Assembly: GCA_947471745.1 (NCBI GenBank)
Contig: CANJKZ010001154.1
Span: 915,501-979,500 of the forward strand
DNA: 64,000 bases
Reading direction: 5' to 3'
Source: Closterium sp. Naga37s-1
Lineage: Eukaryota; Streptophyta; Zygnematophyceae; Desmidiales; Closteriaceae
A program made the position numbers and the translations under genes. The notes under the pieces are model-generated. The model saw only the letters and a program-made list of their open reading frames with translations, was not told where the DNA came from and made no database searches. This document shows, one piece after another, positions 36,001 to 51,000 of this stretch (positions are counted from its first letter, which is position 1; every line of letters begins with the position of its first letter).

Positions 36001-39000
36001 CGCTTGGAGAGGCACGACAGCAGGGAAGGAGAGGCATGTCGCTTGGAGAGGCACGACAGCAGGGAAGGAGAGGCATGTCGCTTGGAGAGGCACGACAGCA
36101 GGGAAGGAGAGGCATGTCGCTTGGAGAGGCACGACAGCAGGGAAGGAGAGGCATGTCGCTTGGAGAGGCACGACAGCAGGGAAGGAGAGGCATGTCGCTT
36201 GGAGAGGCACGACAGCAGGGAAGGAGAGGCATGTCGCTTGGAGAGGCACGACAGCAGGGAAGGAGAGGCATGTCGCTTGGAGAGGCACGACAGCAGGGAA
36301 GGAGAGGCATGTCGCTTGGAGAGGCACGACAGCAGGGAAGGAGAGGCATGTCGCTTGGAGAGGCACGACAGCAGGGAAGGAGAGGCATGTCGCTTGGAGA
36401 GGCACGACAGCAGGGAAGGAGAGGCATGTCGCTTGGAGAGGCACGACAGCAGGGAAGGAGAGGCATGTCGCTTGGAGAGGCACGACAGCAGGGAAGGAGA
36501 GGCATGTCGCTTGGAGAGGCACGACAGCAGGGAAGGAGAGGCATGTCGCTTGGAGAGGCACGACAGCAGGGAAGGAGAGGCATGTCGCTTGGAGAGGCAC
36601 GACAGCAGGGAAGGAGAGGCATGTCGCTTGGAGAGGCACGACAGCAGGGAAGGAGAGGCATGTCGCTTGGAGAGGCACGACAGCAGGGAAGGAGAGGCAT
36701 GTCGCTTGGAGAGGCACGACAGCAGGGAAGGAGAGGCATGTCGCTTGGAGAGGCACGACAGCAGGGAAGGAGAGGCATGTCGCTTGGAGAGGCACGACAG
36801 CAGGGAAGGAGAGGCATGTCGCTTGGAGAGGCACGACAGCAGGGAAGGAGAGGCATGTCGCTTGGAGAGGCACGACAGCAGGGAAGGAGAGGCATGTCGC
36901 TTGGAGAGGCACGACAGCAGGGAAGGAGAGGCATGTCGCTTGGAGAGGCACGACAGCAGGGAAGGAGAGGCATGTCGCTTGGAGAGGCACGACAGCAGGG
37001 AAGGAGAGGCATGTCGCTTGGAGAGGCACGACAGCAGGGAAGGAGAGGCATGTCGCTTGGAGAGGCACGACAGCAGGGAAGGAGAGGCATGTCGCTTGGA
37101 GAGGCACGACAGCAGGGAAGGAGAGGCATGTCGCTTGGAGAGGCACGACAGCAGGGAAGGAGAGGCATGTCGCTTGGAGAGGCACGACAGCAGGGAAGGA
37201 GAGGCATGTCGCTTGGAGAGGCACGACAGCAGGGAAGGAGAGGCATGTCGCTTGGAGAGGCACGACAGCAGGGAAGGAGAGGCATGTCGCTTGGAGAGGC
37301 ACGACAGCAGGGAAGGAGAGGCATGTCGCTTGGAGAGGCACGACAGCAGGGAAGGAGAGGCATGTCGCTTGGAGAGGCACGACAGCAGGGAAGGAGAGGC
37401 ATGTCGCTTGGAGAGGCACGACAGCAGGGAAGGAGAGGCATGTCGCTTGGAGAGGCACGACAGCAGGGAAGGAGAGGCATGTCGCTTGGAGAGGCACGAC
37501 AGCAGGGAAGGAGAGGCATGTCGCTTGGAGAGGCACGACAGCAGGGAAGGAGAGGCATGTCGCTTGGAGAGGCACGACAGCAGGGAAGGAGAGGCATGTC
37601 GCTTGGAGAGGCACGACAGCAGGGAAGGAGAGGCATGTCGCTTGGAGAGGCACGACAGCAGGGAAGGAGAGGCATGTCGCTTGGAGAGGCACGACAGCAG
37701 GGAAGGAGAGGCATGTCGCTTGGAGAGGCACGACAGCAGGGAAGGAGAGGCATGTCGCTTGGAGAGGCACGACAGCAGGGAAGGAGAGGCATGTCGCTTG
37801 GAGAGGCACGACAGCAGGGAAGGAGAGGCATGTCGCTTGGAGAGGCACGACAGCAGGGAAGGAGAGGCATGTCGCTTGGAGAGGCACGACAGCAGGGAAG
37901 GAGAGGCATGTCGCTTGGAGAGGCACGACAGCAGGGAAGGAGAGGCATGTCGCTTGGAGAGGCACGACAGCAGGGAAGGAGAGGCATGTCGCTTGGAGAG
38001 GCACGACAGCAGGGAAGGAGAGGCATGTCGCTTGGAGAGGCACGACAGCAGGGAAGGAGAGGCATGTCGCTTGGAGAGGCACGACAGCAGGGAAGGAGAG
38101 GCATGTCGCTTGGAGAGGCACGACAGCAGGGAAGGAGAGGCATGTCGCTTGGAGAGGCACGACAGCAGGGAAGGAGAGGCATGTCGCTTGGAGAGGCACG
38201 ACAGCAGGGAAGGAGAGGCATGTCGCTTGGAGAGGCACGACAGCAGGGAAGGAGAGGCATGTCGCTTGGAGAGGCACGACAGCAGGGAAGGAGAGGCATG
38301 TCGCTTGGAGAGGCACGACAGCAGGGAAGGAGAGGCATGTCGCTTGGAGAGGCACGACAGCAGGGAAGGAGAGGCATGTCGCTTGGAGAGGCACGACAGC
38401 AGGGAAGGAGAGGCATGTCGCTTGGAGAGGCACGACAGCAGGGAAGGAGAGGCATGTCGCTTGGAGAGGCACGACAGCAGGGAAGGAGAGGCATGTCGCT
38501 TGGAGAGGCACGACAGCAGGGAAGGAGAGGCATGTCGCTTGGAGAGGCACGACAGCAGGGAAGGAGAGGCATGTCGCTTGGAGAGGCACGACAGCAGGGA
38601 AGGAGAGGCATGTCGCTTGGAGAGGCACGACAGCAGGGAAGGAGAGGCATGTCGCTTGGAGAGGCACGACAGCAGGGAAGGAGAGGCATGTCGCTTGGAG
38701 AGGCACGACAGCAGGGAAGGAGAGGCATGTCGCTTGGAGAGGCACGACAGCAGGGAAGGAGAGGCATGTCGCTTGGAGAGGCACGACAGCAGGGAAGGAG
38801 AGGCATGTCGCTTGGAGAGGCACGACAGCAGGGAAGGAGAGGCATGTCGCTTGGAGAGGCACGACAGCAGGGAAGGAGAGGCATGTCGCTTGGAGAGGCA
38901 CGACAGCAGGGAAGGAGAGGCATGTCGCTTGGAGAGGCACGACAGCAGGGAAGGAGAGGCATGTCGCTTGGAGAGGCACGACAGCAGGGAAGGAGAGGCA

Positions 39001-42000
39001 TGTCGCTTGGAGAGGCACGACAGCAGGGAAGGAGAGGCATGTCGCTTGGAGAGGCACGACAGCAGGGAAGGAGAGGCATGTCGCTTGGAGAGGCACGACA
39101 GCAGGGAAGGAGAGGCATGTCGCTTGGAGAGGCACGACAGCAGGGAAGGAGAGGCATGTCGCTTGGAGAGGCACGACAGCAGGGAAGGAGAGGCATGTCG
39201 CTTGGAGAGGCACGACAGCAGGGAAGGAGAGGCATGTCGCTTGGAGAGGCACGACAGCAGGGAAGGAGAGGCATGTCGCTTGGAGAGGCACGACAGCAGG
39301 GAAGGAGAGGCATGTCGCTTGGAGAGGCACGACAGCAGGGAAGGAGAGGCATGTCGCTTGGAGAGGCACGACAGCAGGGAAGGAGAGGCATGTCGCTTGG
39401 AGAGGCACGACAGCAGGGAAGGAGAGGCATGTCGCTTGGAGAGGCACGACAGCAGGGAAGGAGAGGCATGTCGCTTGGAGAGGCACGACAGCAGGGAAGG
39501 AGAGGCATGTCGCTTGGAGAGGCACGACAGCAGGGAAGGAGAGGCATGTCGCTTGGAGAGGCACGACAGCAGGGAAGGAGAGGCATGTCGCTTGGAGAGG
39601 CACGACAGCAGGGAAGGAGAGGCATGTCGCTTGGAGAGGCACGACAGCAGGGAAGGAGAGGCATGTCGCTTGGAGAGGCACGACAGCAGGGAAGGAGAGG
39701 CATGTCGCTTGGAGAGGCACGACAGCAGGGAAGGAGAGGCATGTCGCTTGGAGAGGCACGACAGCAGGGAAGGAGAGGCATGTCGCTTGGAGAGGCACGA
39801 CAGCAGGGAAGGAGAGGCATGTCGCTTGGAGAGGCACGACAGCAGGGAAGGAGAGGCATGTCGCTTGGAGAGGCACGACAGCAGGGAAGGAGAGGCATGT
39901 CGCTTGGAGAGGCACGACAGCAGGGAAGGAGAGGCATGTCGCTTGGAGAGGCACGACAGCAGGGAAGGAGAGGCATGTCGCTTGGAGAGGCACGACAGCA
40001 GGGAAGGAGAGGCATGTCGCTTGGAGAGGCACGACAGCAGGGAAGGAGAGGCATGTCGCTTGGAGAGGCACGACAGCAGGGAAGGAGAGGCATGTCGCTT
40101 GGAGAGGCACGACAGCAGGGAAGGAGAGGCATGTCGCTTGGAGAGGCACGACAGCAGGGAAGGAGAGGCATGTCGCTTGGAGAGGCACGACAGCAGGGAA
40201 GGAGAGGCATGTCGCTTGGAGAGGCACGACAGCAGGGAAGGAGAGGCATGTCGCTTGGAGAGGCACGACAGCAGGGAAGGAGAGGCATGTCGCTTGGAGA
40301 GGCACGACAGCAGGGAAGGAGAGGCATGTCGCTTGGAGAGGCACGACAGCAGGGAAGGAGAGGCATGTCGCTTGGAGAGGCACGACAGCAGGGAAGGAGA
40401 GGCATGTCGCTTGGAGAGGCACGACAGCAGGGAAGGAGAGGCATGTCGCTTGGAGAGGCACGACAGCAGGGAAGGAGAGGCATGTCGCTTGGAGAGGCAC
40501 GACAGCAGGGAAGGAGAGGCATGTCGCTTGGAGAGGCACGACAGCAGGGAAGGAGAGGCATGTCGCTTGGAGAGGCACGACAGCAGGGAAGGAGAGGCAT
40601 GTCGCTTGGAGAGGCACGACAGCAGGGAAGGAGAGGCATGTCGCTTGGAGAGGCACGACAGCAGGGAAGGAGAGGCATGTCGCTTGGAGAGGCACGACAG
40701 CAGGGAAGGAGAGGCATGTCGCTTGGAGAGGCACGACAGCAGGGAAGGAGAGGCATGTCGCTTGGAGAGGCACGACAGCAGGGAAGGAGAGGCATGTCGC
40801 TTGGAGAGGCACGACAGCAGGGAAGGAGAGGCATGTCGCTTGGAGAGGCACGACAGCAGGGAAGGAGAGGCATGTCGCTTGGAGAGGCACGACAGCAGGG
40901 AAGGAGAGGCATGTCCGCTTGGAGAGGCACGACAGCAGGGAAGGAGAGGCATGTCGCTTGGAGAGGCACGACAGCAGGGAAGGAGAGGCATGTCGCTTGG
41001 AGAGCACGACAGCAGGGAAGGAGAGGCATGTCGCTTGGAGAGGCACGACAGCAGGGAAGGAGAGGCATGTCGCTTGGAGAGGCACGACAGCAGGGAAGGA
41101 GAGGCATGTCGCTTGGAGAGGCACGACAGCAGGGGAAGGAGAGGCATGTCGCTTGGAGAGGCACGACAGCAGGGAAGGAGAGGCATGTCGCTTGGAGAGG
41201 CACGACAGCAGGAAGGAGAGGCATGTCGCTTGGAGAGGCACGACAGCAGGGAAGGAGAGGCATGTCGCTTGGAGAGGCACGACAGCAGGGAAGGAGAGGC
41301 ATGTCGCTTGGAGAGGCACGACAGCAGGGAAGGAGAGGCATGTCGCTTGGAGAGGCACGACAGCAGGGAAGGAGAGGCATGTCGCTTGGAGAGGCACGAC
41401 AGCAGGGAAGGAGAGGCATGTCGCTTGGAGAGGCACGACAGCAGGGAAGGAGAGGCATGTCGCTTGGAGAGGCACGACAGCAGGGAAGGAGAGGCATGTC
41501 GCTTGGAGAGGCACGACAGCAGGGAAGGAGAGGCATGTCGCTTGGAGAGGCACGACAGCAGGGAAGGAGAGGCATGTCGCTTGGAGAGGCACGACAGCAG
41601 GGAAGGAGAGGCATGTCGCTTGGAGAGGCACGACAGCAGGGAAGGAGAGGCATGTCGCTTGGAGAGGCACGACAGCAGGGAAGGAGAGGCATGTCGCTTG
41701 GAGAGGCACGACAGCAGGGAAGGAGAGGCATGTCGCTTGGAGAGGCACGACAGCAGGGAAGGAGAGGCATGTCGCTTGGAGAGGCACGACAGCAGGGAAG
41801 GAGAGGCATGTCGCTTGGAGAGGCACGACAGCAGGGAAGGAGAGGCATGTCGCTTGGAGAGGCACGACAGCAGGGAAGGAGAGGCATGTCGCTTGGAGAG
41901 GCACGACAGCAGGGAAGGAGAGGCATGTCGCTTGGAGAGGCACGACAGCAGGGAAGGAGAGGCATGTCGCTTGGAGAGGCACGACAGCAGGGAAGGAGAG

Positions 42001-45000
42001 GCATGTCGCTTGGAGAGGCACGACAGCAGGGAAGGAGAGGCATGTCGCTTGGAGAGGCACGACAGCAGGGAAGGAGAGGCATGTCGCTTGGAGAGGCACG
42101 ACAGCAGGGAAGGAGAGGCATGTCGCTTGGAGAGGCACGACAGCAGGGAAGGAGAGGCATGTCGCTTGGAGAGGCACGACAGCAGGGAAGGAGAGGCATG
42201 TCGCTTGGAGAGGCACGACAGCAGGGAAGGAGAGGCATGTCGCTTGGAGAGGCACGACAGCAGGGAAGGAGAGGCATGTCGCTTGGAGAGGCACGACAGC
42301 AGGGAAGGAGAGGCATGTCGCTTGGAGAGGCACGACAGCAGGGAAGGAGAGGCATGTCGCTTGGAGAGGCACGACAGCAGGGAAGGAGAGGCATGTCGCT
42401 TGGAGAGGCACGACAGCAGGGAAGGAGAGGCATGTCGCTTGGAGAGGCACGACAGCAGGGAAGGAGAGGCATGTCGCTTGGAGAGGCACGACAGCAGGGA
42501 AGGAGAGGCATGTCGCTTGGAGAGGCACGACAGCAGGGAAGGAGAGGCATGTCGCTTGGAGAGGCACGACAGCAGGGAAGGAGAGGCATGTCGCTTGGAG
42601 AGGCACGACAGCAGGGAAGGAGAGGCATGTCGCTTGGAGAGGCACGACAGCAGGGAAGGAGAGGCATGTCGCTTGGAGAGGCACGACAGCAGGGAAGGAG
42701 AGGCATGTCGCTTGGAGAGGCACGACAGCAGGGAAGGAGAGGCATGTCGCTTGGAGAGGCACGACAGCAGGGAAGGAGAGGCATGTCGCTTGGAGAGGCA
42801 CGACAGCAGGGAAGGAGAGGCATGTCGCTTGGAGAGGCACGACAGCAGGGAAGGAGAGGCATGTCGCTTGGAGAGGCACGACAGCAGGGAAGGAGAGGCA
42901 TGTCGCTTGGAGAGGCACGACAGCAGGGAAGGAGAGGCATGTCGCTTGGAGAGGCACGACAGCAGGGAAGGAGAGGCATGTCGCTTGGAGAGGCACGACA
43001 GCAGGGAAGGCAGAGGCATGTCGCTTGGAGAGGCACGACAGCAGGGAAGGAGAGGCATGTCGCTTGGAGAGGCACGACAGCAGGGAAGGAGAGGCATGTC
43101 GCTTGGAGAGGCACGACAGCAGGGAAGGAGAGGCATGTCGCTTGGAGAGGCACGACAGCAGGGAAGGAGAGGCATGTCGCTTGGAGAGGCACGACAGCAG
43201 GGAAGGAGAGGCATGTCGCTTGGAGAGGCACGACAGCAGGGAAGGAGAGGCATGTCGCTTGGAGAGGCACGACAGCAGGGAAGGAGAGGCATGTCGCTTG
43301 GAGAGGCACGACAGCAGGGAAGGAGAGGCATGTCGCTTGGAGAGGCACGACAGCAGGGAAGGAGAGGCATGTCGCTTGGAGAGGCACGACAGCAGGGAAG
43401 GAGAGGCATGTCGCTTGGAGAGGCACGACAGCAGGGAAGGAGAGGCATGTCGCTTGGAGAGGCACGACAGCAGGGAAGGAGAGGCATGTCGCTTGGAGAG
43501 GCACGACAGCAGGGAAGGAGAGGCATGTCGCTTGGAGAGGCACGACAGCAGGGAAGGAGAGGCATGTCGCTTGGAGAGGCACGACAGCAGGGAAGGAGAG
43601 GCATGTCGCTTGGAGAGGCACGACAGCAGGGAAGGAGAGGCATGTCGCTTGGAGAGGCACGACAGCAGGGAAGGAGAGGCATGTCGCTTGGAGAGGCACG
43701 ACAGCAGGGAAGGAGAGGCATGTCGCTTGGAGAGGCACGACAGCAGGGAAGGAGAGGCATGTCGCTTGGAGAGGCACGACAGCAGGGAAGGAGAGGCATG
43801 TCGCTTGGAGAGGCACGACAGCAGGGAAGGAGAGGCATGTCGCTTGGAGAGGCACGACAGCAGGGAAGGAGAGGCATGTCGCTTGGAGAGGCACGACAGC
43901 AGGGAAGGAGAGGCATGTCGCTTGGAGAGGCACGACAGCAGGGAAGGAGAGGCATGTCGCTTGGAGAGGCACGACAGCAGGGAAGGAGAGGCATGTCGCT
44001 TGGAGAGGCACGACAGCAGGGAAGGAGAGGCATGTCGCTTGGAGAGGCACGACAGCAGGGAAGGAGAGGCATGTCGCTTGGAGAGGCACGACAGCAGGGA
44101 AGGAGAGGCATGTCGCTTGGAGAGGCACGACAGCAGGGAAGGAGAGGCATGTCGCTTGGAGAGGCACGACAGCAGGGAAGGAGAGGCATGTCGCTTGGAG
44201 AGGCACGACAGCAGGGAAGGAGAGGCATGTCGCTTGGAGAGGCACGACAGCAGGGAAGGAGAGGCATGTCGCTTGGAGAGGCACGACAGCAGGGAAGGAG
44301 AGGCATGTCGCTTGGAGAGGCACGACAGCAGGGAAGGAGAGGCATGTCGCTTGGAGAGGCACGACAGCAGGGAAGGAGAGGCATGTCGCTTGGAGAGGCA
44401 CGACAGCAGGGAAGGAGAGGCATGTCGCTTGGAGAGGCACGACAGCAGGGAAGGAGAGGCATGTCGCTTGGAGAGGCACGACAGCAGGGAAGGAGAGGCA
44501 TGTCGCTTGGAGAGGCACGACAGCAGGGGAAGGAGAGGCATGTCGCTTGGAGAGGCACGACAGCAGGGAAGGAGAGGCATGTCGCTTGGAGAGGCACGAC
44601 AGCAGGGAAGGAGAGGCATGTCGCTTGGAGAGGCACGACAGCAGGGAAGGAGAGGCATGTCGCTTGGAGAGGCACGACAGCAGGGAAGGAGAGGCATGTC
44701 GCTTGGAGAGGCACCGACAGCAGGGAAGGAGAGGCATGTCGCTTGGAGAGGCACGACAGCAGGGAAGGAGAGGCATGTCGCTTGGAGAGGCACGACAGCA
44801 GGGAAGGAGAGGCATGTCGCTTGGAGAGGCACGACAGCAGGGAAGGAGAGGCATGTCGCTTGGAGAGGCACGACAGCAGGGAAGGAGAGGCATGTCGCTT
44901 GGAGAGGCACGACAGCAGGGAAGGAGAGGCATGTCGCTTGGAGAGGCACGACAGCAGGGAAGGAGAGGCATGTCGCTTGGAGAGGCACGACAGCAGGGAA

Positions 45001-48000
45001 GGAGAGGCATGTCGCTTGGAGAGGCACGACAGCAGGGAAGGAGAGGCATGTCGCTTGGAGAGGCACGACAGCAGGGAAGGAGAGGCATGTCGCTTGGAGA
45101 GGCACGACAGCAGGGAAGGAGAGGCATGTCGCTTGGAGAGGCACGACAGCAGGGAAGGAGAGGCATGTCGCTTGGAGAGGCACGACAGCAGGGAAGGAGA
45201 GGCATGTCGCTTGGAGAGGCACGACAGCAGGGAAGGAGAGGCATGTCGCTTGGAGAGGCACGACAGCAGGGAAGGAGAGGCATGTCGCTTGGAGAGGCAC
45301 GACAGCAGGGAAGGAGAGGCATGTCGCTTGGAGAGGCACGACAGCAGGGAAGGAGAGGCATGTCGCTTGGAGAGGCACGACAGCAGGGAAGGAGAGGCAT
45401 GTCGCTTGGAGAGGCACGACAGCAGGGAAGGAGAGGCATGTCGCTTGGAGAGGCACGACAGCAGGGAAGGAGAGGCATGTCGCTTGGAGAGGCACGACAG
45501 CAGGGAAGGAGAGGCATGTCGCTTGGAGAGGCACGACAGCAGGGAAGGAGAGGCATGTCGCTTGGAGAGGCACGACAGCAGGGAAGGAGAGGCATGTCGC
45601 TTGGAGAGGCACGACAGCAGGGAAGGAGAGGCATGTCGCTTGGAGAGGCACGACAGCAGGGAAGGAGAGGCATGTCGCTTGGAGAGGCACGACAGCAGGG
45701 AAGGAGAGGCATGTCGCTTGGAGAGGCACGACAGCAGGGAAGGAGAGGCATGTCGCTTGGAGAGGCACGACAGCAGGGAAGGAGAGGCATGTCGCTTGGA
45801 GAGGCACGACAGCAGGGAAGGAGAGGCATGTCGCTTGGAGAGGCACGACAGCAGGGAAGGAGAGGCATGTCGCTTGGAGAGGCACGACAGCAGGGAAGGA
45901 GAGGCATGTCGCTTGGAGAGGCACGACAGCAGGGAAGGAGAGGCATGTCGCTTGGAGAGGCACGACAGCAGGGAAGGAGAGGCATGTCGCTTGGAGAGGC
46001 ACGACAGCAGGGAAGGAGAGGCATGTCGCTTGGAGAGGCACGACAGCAGGGAAGGAGAGGCATGTCGCTTGGAGAGGCACGACAGCAGGGAAGGAGAGGC
46101 ATGTCGCTTGGAGAGGCACGACAGCAGGGAAGGAGAGGCATGTCGCTTGGAGAGGCACGACAGCAGGGAAGGAGAGGCATGTCGCTTGGAGAGGCACGAC
46201 AGCAGGGAAGGAGAGGCATGTCGCTTGGAGAGGCACGACAGCAGGGAAGGAGAGGCATGTCGCTTGGAGAGGCACGACAGCAGGGAAGGAGAGGCATGTC
46301 GCTTGGAGAGGCACGACAGCAGGGAAGGAGAGGCATGTCGCTTGGAGAGGCACGACAGCAGGGAAGGAGAGGCATGTCGCTTGGAGAGGCACGACAGCAG
46401 GGAAGGAGAGGCATGTCGCTTGGAGAGGCACGACAGCAGGGAAGGAGAGGCATGTCGCTTGGAGAGGCACGACAGCAGGGAAGGAGAGGCATGTCGCTTG
46501 GAGAGGCACGACAGCAGGGAAGGAGAGGCATGTCGCTTGGAGAGGCACGACAGCAGGGAAGGAGAGGCATGTCGCTTGGAGAGGCACGACAGCAGGGAAG
46601 GAGAGGCATGTCGCTTGGAGAGGCACGACAGCAGGGAAGGAGAGGCATGTCGCTTGGAGAGGCACGACAGCAGGGAAGGAGAGGCATGTCGCTTGGAGAG
46701 GCACGACAGCAGGGAAGGAGAGGCATGTCGCTTGGAGAGGCACGACAGCAGGGAAGGAGAGGCATGTCGCTTGGAGAGGCACGACAGCAGGGAAGGAGAG
46801 GCATGTCGCTTGGAGAGGCACGACAGCAGGGAAGGAGAGGCATGTCGCTTGGAGAGGCACGACAGCAGGGAAGGAGAGGCATGTCGCTTGGAGAGGCACG
46901 ACAGCAGGGAAGGAGAGGCATGTCGCTTGGAGAGGCACGACAGCAGGGAAGGAGAGGCATGTCGCTTGGAGAGGCACGACAGCAGGGAAGGAGAGGCATG
47001 TCGCTTGGAGAGGCACGACAGCAGGGAAGGAGAGGCATGTCGCTTGGAGAGGCACGACAGCAGGGAAGGAGAGGCATGTCGCTTGGAGAGGCACGACAGC
47101 AGGGAAGGAGAGGCATGTCGCTTGGAGAGGCACGACAGCAGGGAAGGAGAGGCATGTCGCTTGGAGAGGCACGACAGCAGGGAAGGAGAGGCATGTCGCT
47201 TGGAGAGGCACGACAGCAGGGAAGGAGAGGCATGTCGCTTGGAGAGGCACGACAGCAGGGAAGGAGAGGCATGTCGCTTGGAGAGGCACGACAGCAGGGA
47301 AGGAGAGGCATGTCGCTTGGAGAGGCACGACAGCAGGGAAGGAGAGGCATGTCGCTTGGAGAGGCACGACAGCAGGGAAGGAGAGGCATGTCGCTTGGAG
47401 AGGCACGACAGCAGGGAAGGAGAGGCATGTCGCTTGGAGAGGCACGACAGCAGGGAAGGAGAGGCATGTCCGCTTGGAGAGGCACGACAGCAGGGAAGGA
47501 GAGGCATGTCGCTTGGAGAGGCACGACAGCAGGGAAGGAGAGGCATGTCGCTTGGAGAGGCACGACAGCAGGGAAGGAGAGGCATGTCGCTTGGAGAGGC
47601 ACGACAGCAGGGAAGGAGAGGCATGTCGCTTGGAGAGGCACGACAGCAGGGAAGGAGAGGCATGTCGCTTGGAGAGGCACGACAGCAGGGAAGGAGAGGC
47701 ATGTCGCTTGGAGAGGCACGACAGCAGGGAAGGAGAGGCATGTCGCTTGGAGAGGCACGACAGCAGGGAAGGAGAGGCATGTCGCTTGGAGAGGCACGAC
47801 AGCAGGGAAGGAGAGGCATGTCGCTTGGAGAGGCACGACAGCAGGGAAGGAGAGGCATGTCGCTTGGAGAGGCACGACAGCAGGGAAGGAGAGGCATGTC
47901 GCTTGGAGAGGCACGACAGCAGGGAAGGAGAGGCATGTCGCTTGGAGAGGCACGACAGCAGGGAAGGAGAGGCATGTCGCTTGGAGAGGCACGACAGCAG

Positions 48001-51000
48001 GGAAGGAGAGGCATGTCGCTTGGAGAGGCACGACAGCAGGGAAGGAGAGGCATGTCGCTTGGAGAGGCACGACAGCAGGGAAGGAGAGGCATGTCGCTTG
48101 GAGAGGCACGACAGCAGGGAAGGAGAGGCATGTCGCTTGGAGAGGCACGACAGCAGGGAAGGAGAGGCATGTCGCTTGGAGAGGCACGACAGCAGGGAAG
48201 GAGAGGCATGTCGCTTGGAGAGGCACGACAGCAGGGAAGGAGAGGCATGTCGCTTGGAGAGGCACGCAGGGAAGGAGAGCATCCTTGGAGAGGCACGACA
48301 GCAGGGAAGGAGAGGCATGTCGCTTGGAGAGGCACGACAGCAGGGAAGGAGAGGCATGTCGCTTGGAGAGGCACGACAGCAGGGAAGGAGAGGCATGTCG
48401 CTTGGAGAGGCACGACAGCAGGGAAGGAGAGGCATGTCGCTTGGAGAGGCACGACAGCAGGGAAGGAGAGGCATGTCGCTTGGAGAGGCACGACAGCAGG
48501 GAAGGAGAGGCATGTCGCTTGGAGAGGCACGACAGCAGGGAAGGAGAGGCATGTCGCTTGGAGAGGCACGACAGCAGGGAAGGAGAGGCATGTCGCTTGG
48601 AGAGGCACGACAGCAGGGAAGGAGAGGCATGTCGCTTGGAGAGGCACGACAGCAGGGAAGGAGAGGCATGTCGCTTGGAGAGGCACGACAGCAGGGAAGG
48701 AGAGGCATGTCGCTTGGAGAGGCACGACAGCAGGGAAGGAGAGGCATGTCGCTTGGAGAGGCACGACAGCAGGGAAGGAGAGGCATGTCGCTTGGAGAGG
48801 CACGACAGCAGGGAAGGAGAGGCATGTCGCTTGGAGAGGCACGACAGCAGGGAAGGAGAGGCATGTCGCTTGGAGAGGCACGACAGCAGGGAAGGAGAGG
48901 CATGTCGCTTGGAGAGGCACGACAGCAGGGAAGGAGAGGCATGTCGCTTGGAGAGGCACGACAGCAGGGAAGGAGAGGCATGTCGCTTGGAGAGGCACGA
49001 CAGCAGGGAAGGAGAGGCATGTCGCTTGGAGAGGCACGACAGCAGGGAAGGAGAGGCATGTCGCTTGGAGAGGCACGACAGCAGGGAAGGAGAGGCATGT
49101 CGCTTGGAGAGGCACGACAGCAGGGAAGGAGAGGCATGTCGCTTGGAGAGGCACGACAGCAGGGAAGGAGAGGCATGTCGCTTGGAGAGGCACGACAGCA
49201 GGGAAGGAGAGGCATGTCGCTTGGAGAGGCACGACAGCAGGGAAGGAGAGGCATGTCGCTTGGAGAGGCACGACAGCAGGGAAGGAGAGGCATGTCGCTT
49301 GGAGAGGCACGACAGCAGGGAAGGAGAGGCATGTCGCCTTGGAGAGGCACGACAGCAGGGAAGGAGAGGCATGTCGCTTGGAGAGGCACGACAGCAGGGA
49401 AGGAGAGGCATGTCGCTTGGAGAGGCACGACAGCAGGGAAGGAGAGGCATGTCGCTTGGAGAGGCACGACAGCAGGGAAGGAGAGGCATGTCGCTTGGAG
49501 AGGCACGACAGCAGGGAAGGAGAGGCATGTCGCTTGGAGAGGCACGACAGCAGGGAAGGAGAGGCATGTCGCTTGGAGAGGCACGACAGCAGGGAAGGAG
49601 AGGCATGTCGCTTGGAGAGGCACGACAGCAGGGAAGGAGAGGCATGTCGCTTGGAGAGGCACGACAGCAGGGAAGGAGAGGCATGTCGCTTGGAGAGGCA
49701 CGACAGCAGGGAAGGAGAGGCATGTCGCTTGGAGAGGCACGACAGCAGGGAAGGAGAGGCATGTCGCTTGGAGAGGCACGACAGCAGGGAAGGAGAGGCA
49801 TGTCGCTTGGAGAGGCACGACAGCAGGGAAGGAGAGGCATGTCGCTTGGAGAGGCACGACAGCAGGGAAGGAGAGGCATGTCGCTTGGAGAGGCACGACA
49901 GCAGGGAAGGAGAGGCATGTCGCTTGGAGAGGCACGACAGCAGGGAAGGAGAGGCATGTCGCTTGGAGAGGCACGACAGCAGGGAAGGAGAGGCATGTCG
50001 CTTGGAGAGGCACGACAGCAGGGAAGGAGAGGCATGTCGCTTGGAGAGGCACGACAGCAGGGAAGGAGAGGCATGTCGCTTGGAGAGGCACGACAGCAGG
50101 GAAGGAGAGGCATGTCGCTTGGAGAGGCACGACAGCAGGGAAGGAGAGGCATGTCGCTTGGAGAGGCACGACAGCAGGGAAGGAGAGGCATGTCGCTTGG
50201 AGAGGCACGACAGCAGGGAAGGAGAGGCATGTCGCTTGGAGAGGCACGACAGCAGGGAAGGAGAGGCATGTCGCTTGGAGAGGCACGACAGCAGGGAAGG
50301 AGAGGCATGTCGCTTGGAGAGGCACGACAGCAGGGAAGGAGAGGCATGTCGCTTGGAGAGGCACGACAGCAGGGAAGGAGAGGCATGTCGCTTGGGAGAG
50401 GCACGACAGCAGGGAAGGAGAGGCATGTCGCTTGGAGAGGCACGACAGCAGGGAAGGAGAGGCATGTCGCTTGGAGAGGCACGACAGCAGGGAAGGAGAG
50501 GCATGTCGCTTGGAGAGGCACGACAGCAGGGAAGGAGAGGCATGTCGCTTGGAGAGGCACGACAGCAGGGAAGGAGAGGCATGTCGCTTGGAGAGGCACG
50601 ACAGCAGGGAAGGAGAGGCATGTCGCTTGGAGAGGCACGACAGCAGGGAAGGAGAGGCATGTCGCTTGGAGAGGCACGACAGCAGGGAAGGAGAGGCATG
50701 TCGCTTGGAGAGGCACGACAGCAGGGAAGGAGAGGCATGTCGCTTGGAGAGGCACGACAGCAGGGAAGGAGAGGCATGTCGCTTGGAGAGGCACGACAGC
50801 AGGGAAGGAGAGGCATGTCGCTTGGAGAGGCACGACAGCAGGGAAGGAGAGGCATGTCGCTTGGAGAGGCACGACAGCAGGGAAGGAGAGGCATGTCGCT
50901 TGGAGAGGCACGACAGCAGGGAAGGAGAGGCATGTCGCTTGGAGAGGCACGACAGCAGGGAAGGAGAGGCATGTCGCTTGGAGAGGCACGACAGCAGGGA